DNA from: Lentisalinibacter sediminis
GTDB lineage: Bacteria; Pseudomonadota; Gammaproteobacteria; Steroidobacterales; Woeseiaceae
DNA length: 64,000 nt
Assembly (NCBI RefSeq): GCF_040706615.1
Contig: NZ_JAPDRF010000005.1
Location: 682,001-746,000 of the forward strand
Reading direction: 5' to 3'
Below, piece by piece: positions 60,491-64,000 of this stretch. Made by a program: the position numbers and the translations under genes. The notes under the pieces are model-generated. The model was given only the letters and a program-made list of their open reading frames with translations. It was not told the origin of the DNA and did not search any database. Positions within the stretch are counted from its first letter, which is position 1. Every line of letters begins with the position of its first letter.

Positions 60491-61101
60491 GAGTCCTCCT
60501 CGCCGGTCTTCGCGATCTGATGCAGAGTGCGGTCCGTCTTCACCGAGCGGTTCTGGGTGTTGGTCGGGTTGCGGCGGGCGTCGGCCTCGTCGTCGTCCAT
60601 CTTGATTAGCAGCCAGCGGGACTTCTCGCCCGCTTCGATGCGCTTCAGCGCATAGCCGCCTGTCAGCTTCTCGCCGTCGAGCCATACCTCGATCAGGCCG
60701 CCGCGGAGCGAGCCGGGCATGTCCAGCGAGTCCTCGCCCTTGCCGGCGCGCAGGTTGCGATAGGTGCCGGCGTCCCACACCATCACCGTGCCGCCGCCAT
60801 ACTCGTCCTCGGGGATGACGCCCTCGAAGTCCGCGTAATCCAGCGGGTGATCTTCGGTGCGGATCGCGAGGCGTTTCTCGCGGGGATCAGTCGACGGCCC
60901 CTTCGGCACGGCCCATGACTTCAGCGTACCGTCGAATTCCAGGCGGAAGTCGTAATGCAGGCTGGAGGCGTCATGCTTCTGGATCACGAAGCGCCGGCTG
61001 CCATCGCCGTCACCATTTCCGCCGCCGGTCGCCGGCTCCGGCGTCTTGTCGAAATCCCGCTTCTCCCGATACGGGCCGAGGCTGTCCTTGTCCGAACCCA
61101 T
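60487..61101 (-). CDS. ligD: LigD 3'-phosphoesterase domain as a separate protein
   Basis: The product is 204 residues from the ATG at 61101. The PE-domain signatures are FVIQKHDASSLHYDFRLE (metal-binding His/His/Asp), LKSWAVPKGPS, HPLDYADFEGVIPEDEYGGG and a C-terminal Trp-rich block. It trims 3' ends during end joining. It is the first gene of the split LigD operon. A Gly-Asp-rich stretch (GGGNGDGDGS) lies near residue 30. No Ku gene is in the window, so end-joining partners must be elsewhere. Confidence 0.9.
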   Translation of the reverse strand: MGSDKDSLGPYREKRDFDKTPEPATGGGNGDGDGSRRFVIQKHDASSLHYDFRLEFDGTLKSWAVPKGPSTDPREKRLAIRTEDHPLDYADFEGVIPEDEYGGGTVMVWDAGTYRNLRAGKGEDSLDMPGSLRGGLIEVWLDGEKLTGGYALKRIEAGEKSRWLLIKMDDDEADARRNPTNTQNRSVKTDRTLHQIAKTGEEDS

Positions 61102-61233
61102 GGATTCAGACTGACGCAGGGAAAACGGCGGCGCAAGTCGCACAAGCCGCAGCGGCTGCGGTGTCCGAAGGAACGCTGCGGCTTGCCGTAGCCGGGCCGG
61201 TGCGAGGGCGGAACGATCCGCGGGGAGTGCGGC

Positions 61234-62226
61234 TCAGGCGTCGCTGTATTTCGGCAACGCCTTGGTGATGGCTTCGCTCACGCCGAAGATCTTCGCCATC
61301 AGCGCCACCCGCATCCACATGCCGTTTCTCTCCTGGCGCCAGTACATCGCCCGGGGGTCCCGGTCGACCTCGGGCTGGATCTCGGGGCCCCTCGGCAGCG
61401 GATGCATGACGGCGGTGTCCTTCTTCATCAGGCCGAGCTCCCGCTCCCCGACCGTGAAGGGGGCGAGATTCACACCGGAGGACTCGTCCGCCACGTCGTG
61501 CTCGAACTGCATGCGGGTGACGTAGAGAGCATCCAGTTCGGGCAGTATCTCGTGCAGGCGCCGGGTCTCGTGGAATTCGACGCCGTGTTCGGTCAGGAAG
61601 TCCTTGATGTCCGGTTCCATCTCGTAGGCCGGCGGCGCTACGAAGACGAGCTGCACGCCCTCATAGTAGCGCATCAGTCGGCTCAGCGAGCGCACGGTGC
61701 GGCCGCGTTTCAGGTCCCCCATCATGCCGATGGTCTTGCCGTCGATGCCGCCACGCGGCTCGAAGCTGCGCTCCAGCGTATAGATGTCGAGCAGGGCCTG
61801 GGTGGGGTGCTGGTCCTTGCCGCTGCCCGCGTTGATGATGGGCACCGGCCGCGGAATGCTGTTCATCAGCGCAGCGGCGCGCGCGGCGTAACCGGCCTCG
61901 GGTGTGCGCATGATGATCAGGTCCACGTAGGAGCTGAACGTGCGGATGCTGTCCTCGAACGTCTCGCCCTTCACCTCGGAGGAGACCTCCGGGTTGCGGA
62001 TCTCGCTGGTACGGATGCCCAGCACGTGGCAGGCGTTGTTCATGGACAGGAAGGTCCGCGTGCTCGGCTGGGTGAAGTAGAGCATCGCCCGTCGGGTGGG
62101 CAGCAGGTGCTGCAGGAAGCGGGCGCCCTCCGCCGGCTTGGCGACGGTCCGGACGGCGGTGGTCAGTTCGCAGAGTTCGTCCAGGAGCGGACGGTCGAAG
62201 ATATCGGTATCGACGATATGGAACAT
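61234..62226 (-). CDS. pyrB: Aspartate carbamoyltransferase catalytic subunit
   Basis: The product is 330 residues. Carbamoyl-phosphate-binding STRT (residues 55-58, in STRTFLSM) and the loop Lys86 in SSEVKGETFEDS mark the N-terminal domain. HPTQALLDIYTL, MHPLPRGPEI and a C-terminal helix complete the aspartate domain. HPTQALLD distinguishes it from ornithine carbamoyltransferase (HPxQxLAD). It makes N-carbamoyl-aspartate for pyrimidines. No regulatory pyrI nor pyrC is adjacent. The STRTF/SSEVKGE variants and about 20 residues more than E. coli PyrB put it in a divergent ATCase group. Confidence 0.92.
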   Translation of the reverse strand: MFHIVDTDIFDRPLLDELCELTTAVRTVAKPAEGARFLQHLLPTRRAMLYFTQPSTRTFLSMNNACHVLGIRTSEIRNPEVSSEVKGETFEDSIRTFSSYVDLIIMRTPEAGYAARAAALMNSIPRPVPIINAGSGKDQHPTQALLDIYTLERSFEPRGGIDGKTIGMMGDLKRGRTVRSLSRLMRYYEGVQLVFVAPPAYEMEPDIKDFLTEHGVEFHETRRLHEILPELDALYVTRMQFEHDVADESSGVNLAPFTVGERELGLMKKDTAVMHPLPRGPEIQPEVDRDPRAMYWRQERNGMWMRVALMAKIFGVSEAITKALPKYSDA

Positions 62227-62398
62227 GCAGTACTCCCGCGGCGCGCGCAGGGATTATCGGGAAAGGAGGCCGGTCTGTCGATGTCGGTAAACCACCATGC
62301 GGCGGCCCGAGGCTGGACGCTGCCGGCGTCCGCCTACTATAGTCTCGCAGGGTCGGCCCGTCGCCGGCGCAGAGTCCGAATAGCCCGAGAGCCTCTTC

Positions 62399-63145
62399 AT
62401 GCAATCCGAACGGCCGACGCTGGTCCGCCCATTCCTGCTGACCGTCCTCCTGGTCCCGTTCCTGGGCGGTTGCGCGTCGCAACCCGAGTACCCGGGCGCC
62501 ACACCGGATCCGCTGGAGCCGGTGAACCGGGTGACCTACCAGTTCAACGACGCGTTCGACCGGGTCCTGCTGAAGCCGGTCGCGAAGGGCTACAAGAAGG
62601 TCACGCCGTCGCTGGTACGCCAGGGCGTCGGCAATTTCTTCAGCAATCTCGGGTATCCCTTCGTCATCTTCAACAACCTGCTCCAGGCCAAGCCGGAGGC
62701 GGCCCTGTCGGATACCGGGCGGTTGCTGGTGAACACCACGGTCGGGCTCGGTGGGCTGATCGACGTCGGCTCGGACATCGGGCTGGAGAAACACAACGAG
62801 GACTTCGGCCAGACTCTGGCGGTTTGGGGCGTGCCGGCCGGACCCTATGTGGTGCTGCCGTTCCTGGGGCCGGCGACGCTGCGCGACGCGATCTCGCGGC
62901 CGGCGGACATCGGCTTCAACGGCCTCTACTACATCGACGAGTCCTCGATCCGGGACAAGCTGTTCGTGCTGGAGATCGTCGACATGCGGGCACGGCTGCT
63001 TTCGGTGGACTCACAGATCGAGGCGTCTAACGACCCGTATCTCTTCGTTCGCAGCTCCTACCTGCAGCGCAGGGAGTACCTCATCTACGATGGCGATCCG
63101 CCGATGGACGACTTCTTCGAAGAGGAATTCCTCGACGAGGAATAA
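62399..63145 (+). CDS. mlaA: MlaA/VacJ outer-membrane lipid-asymmetry lipoprotein
   Basis: The product is 248 residues. Lipobox FLGGC places acylated Cys25, so it is an outer-membrane lipoprotein. DPLEPVNRVTYQFNDAFDR, GNFFSNLGYPFVIFNNLLQ, LLVNTTVGLGGLIDV, FGQTLAVWGVPAGPYVVLP and SRPADIGFN are hallmark MlaA blocks. MlaA removes phospholipids from the outer leaflet. A short acidic tail (DDFFEEEFLDEE) ends the protein. TATAGT at 62338-62343 could be the -10. No other mla gene is nearby. A family 1 REP follows at 63147. Confidence 0.93.
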   Translation: MQSERPTLVRPFLLTVLLVPFLGGCASQPEYPGATPDPLEPVNRVTYQFNDAFDRVLLKPVAKGYKKVTPSLVRQGVGNFFSNLGYPFVIFNNLLQAKPEAALSDTGRLLVNTTVGLGGLIDVGSDIGLEKHNEDFGQTLAVWGVPAGPYVVLPFLGPATLRDAISRPADIGFNGLYYIDESSIRDKLFVLEIVDMRARLLSVDSQIEASNDPYLFVRSSYLQRREYLIYDGDPPMDDFFEEEFLDEE

Positions 63146-63146
63146 T

Positions 63147-63214
63147 GTAGGAGGGACTGTAGGAGGGGCTTTAGCCCCGATTCCTTGAAAAATCGGGCCT
63201 GAAGGCCCTCCTGC
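63147..63214. repeat. Family 1 REP pair with a duplicated head
   Basis: GTAGGAGGGACT at 63147 is a truncated head, followed by GTAGGAGGGGCTTTAGCCCC at 63159 and an inverted GGGCCTGAAGGCCCTCCTGC. It lies between mlaA and lon, which are convergent. Confidence 0.73.
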
Positions 63215-63222
63215 ACGCCTGT

Positions 63223-64000
63223 TCAGGCCGCCTGCGGTTTGTCTTCCGCGCCTTCCGGTTCCAGCGCCGCCGCCAGCGCCTGGTCCACGTTCTCGAGCCA
63301 GATGAACTCGAGCTGGTCGCGGGCCGATTCCGGCACTTCTTCCAGGTCCTTGCGGTTCCGCGCAGGCAGCAGCACGGTATTGATGCCGGCTCGCAACGCT
63401 GCCAGCACCTTCTCCTTGATGCCGCCCACCGGCAGCACCAGGCCCCGCAGACTGATCTCGCCGGTCATCGCCACGTCCTTGCGCACGTTGCGCCCGCTCA
63501 TGAGCGACGCGACGGCGACGAACATCGCCACGCCGGCGCTGGGCCCGTCCTTCGGGATGGCGCCCGCAGGCACGTGGATGTGTACGTCGTGCTCCTCGAA
63601 CGCCTTTATGGCGGAATCCAGACCGTCCATCCGGCTCTTGTTCAGGCTGAGCGCCGCCTGGGCGCTCTCCTTCATGACGTCGCCGAGCTGGCCAGTGAGG
63701 ATCAGCTTGCCCTGACCGGGGATGCGGCTTGCCTCGATGAAGAGGATGTCGCCGCCCACCGGGGTCCAGGCGAGACCGGTGGCGACGCCGGGCACGCTGG
63801 TGCGCAGCGCTACCTCGCTCTCGAACTTCGGCGCGCCCAGGATCGACTGCAGATCTTCCGCGGTCACGTGCACGGTGTCCGCCGTGCCTTCGGTGATCTT
63901 CATCGCGGCATGGCGCAGCACCGCGCCGATCTGGCGCTCGAGGTTACGCACGCCCGCCTCGCGGGTGTAGCCGTCGATCAGCTTCTCGATGGCCTCGTCG
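63223..64000 (-). CDS. lon: Lon protease, C-terminal part (5' end outside window)
   Basis: The frame is open to the window edge, so only the last 258 or so residues are seen. They hold the end of the AAA+ module (EKLIDGYTREAGVRNLERQIG) and the Lon protease domain: nucleophile Ser in PKDGPSAG and Lys in LPVGGIKEKVLAA, the Ser-Lys dyad. It is the ATP-dependent cytosolic protease that degrades misfolded and regulatory proteins. The C-terminus has an acidic tail (ALEPEGAEDKPQ). The gene is convergent with mlaA. Confidence 0.95.
   Translation of the reverse strand, partial: DEAIEKLIDGYTREAGVRNLERQIGAVLRHAAMKITEGTADTVHVTAEDLQSILGAPKFESEVALRTSVPGVATGLAWTPVGGDILFIEASRIPGQGKLILTGQLGDVMKESAQAALSLNKSRMDGLDSAIKAFEEHDVHIHVPAGAIPKDGPSAGVAMFVAVASLMSGRNVRKDVAMTGEISLRGLVLPVGGIKEKVLAALRAGINTVLLPARNRKDLEEVPESARDQLEFIWLENVDQALAAALEPEGAEDKPQAA

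Overview
This 64 kb window is high-GC, gene-dense DNA from a Gram-negative bacterium, most likely a gammaproteobacterium. The evidence is MlaA, SodC, an Na+-NQR operon, a REP-associated tyrosine transposase (RAYT), many outer-membrane or secreted products, and tightly packed operons with ATGA-type overlaps. A bchJ-bchE pair behind a tandem TGT-N12-ACA operator suggests an anoxygenic phototroph or a close relative (for example Chromatiales/Ectothiorhodospiraceae). That placement is inference. No rRNA, tRNA, CRISPR array or prophage was seen.

Layout. 1-4.8 kb: a truncated secreted protein, a DUF4412-like periplasmic protein, and a two-cNMP-domain patatin phospholipase. 4.8-9.5 kb (minus): an anaerobic CO dehydrogenase operon, cooF-cooS-cooC-FAD/NAD oxidoreductase. 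9.7-15.5 kb (plus, divergent): complete nqrABCDEF, then a CBS protein. 15.9-20.8 kb: glutathione-peroxidase-like protein, DUF4149 protein, a phospholipase D-VTT fusion with an EEP hydrolase, a HIG1-like protein and a second CBS protein. 20.8-28.8 kb: an acetyl-CoA module (acyl carrier protein, PDH E2, E1beta, E1alpha, acetyl-CoA synthetase) divergent from a Pat-type protein acetyltransferase. 28.9-31.4 kb: bchE, bchJ and the PpsR/CrtJ-like operator. 31.4-32.5 kb: the RAYT between inverted REP copies. 32.5-46.2 kb: BCCT transporter, c-type cytochrome, acyl-CoA ligase, a 1128-residue DUF11/OmpA-barrel fusion, methyltransferase, SodC, SMP-30-like protein, HTH-TM-TPR protein, and two small envelope proteins. 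46.2-54.8 kb: two large secreted proteins, a hybrid histidine kinase divergent from an OmpR-family regulator, a D/R-rich exported protein and an outer-membrane protein. 54.9-58.2 kb: ATP-grasp/CocE pair. 58.5-61.1 kb: LigD split into three genes. 61.2-64 kb: pyrB, mlaA and the 3' part of lon.

How the parts may work together. CODH electrons could pass through CooF to the FAD/NAD oxidoreductase and make NADH, which Na+-NQR could then oxidise. That would be a CO-to-NADH-to-sodium-gradient route encoded back to back; it is inferred from gene order only. The acetyl-CoA genes pair a synthetase with its probable lysine-acetylating regulator.

Two families of intergenic repeats, both starting with GTAG, are spread through the window. 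Family 1 is GTAGGAGGGGCTTCAGCCCC and variants; family 2 is GTAGGTGCCGGACCGAACTT. Copies often sit so that the TAG of GTAG is the stop codon of the upstream gene. In one case the repeat encodes part of a protein's C-terminus.
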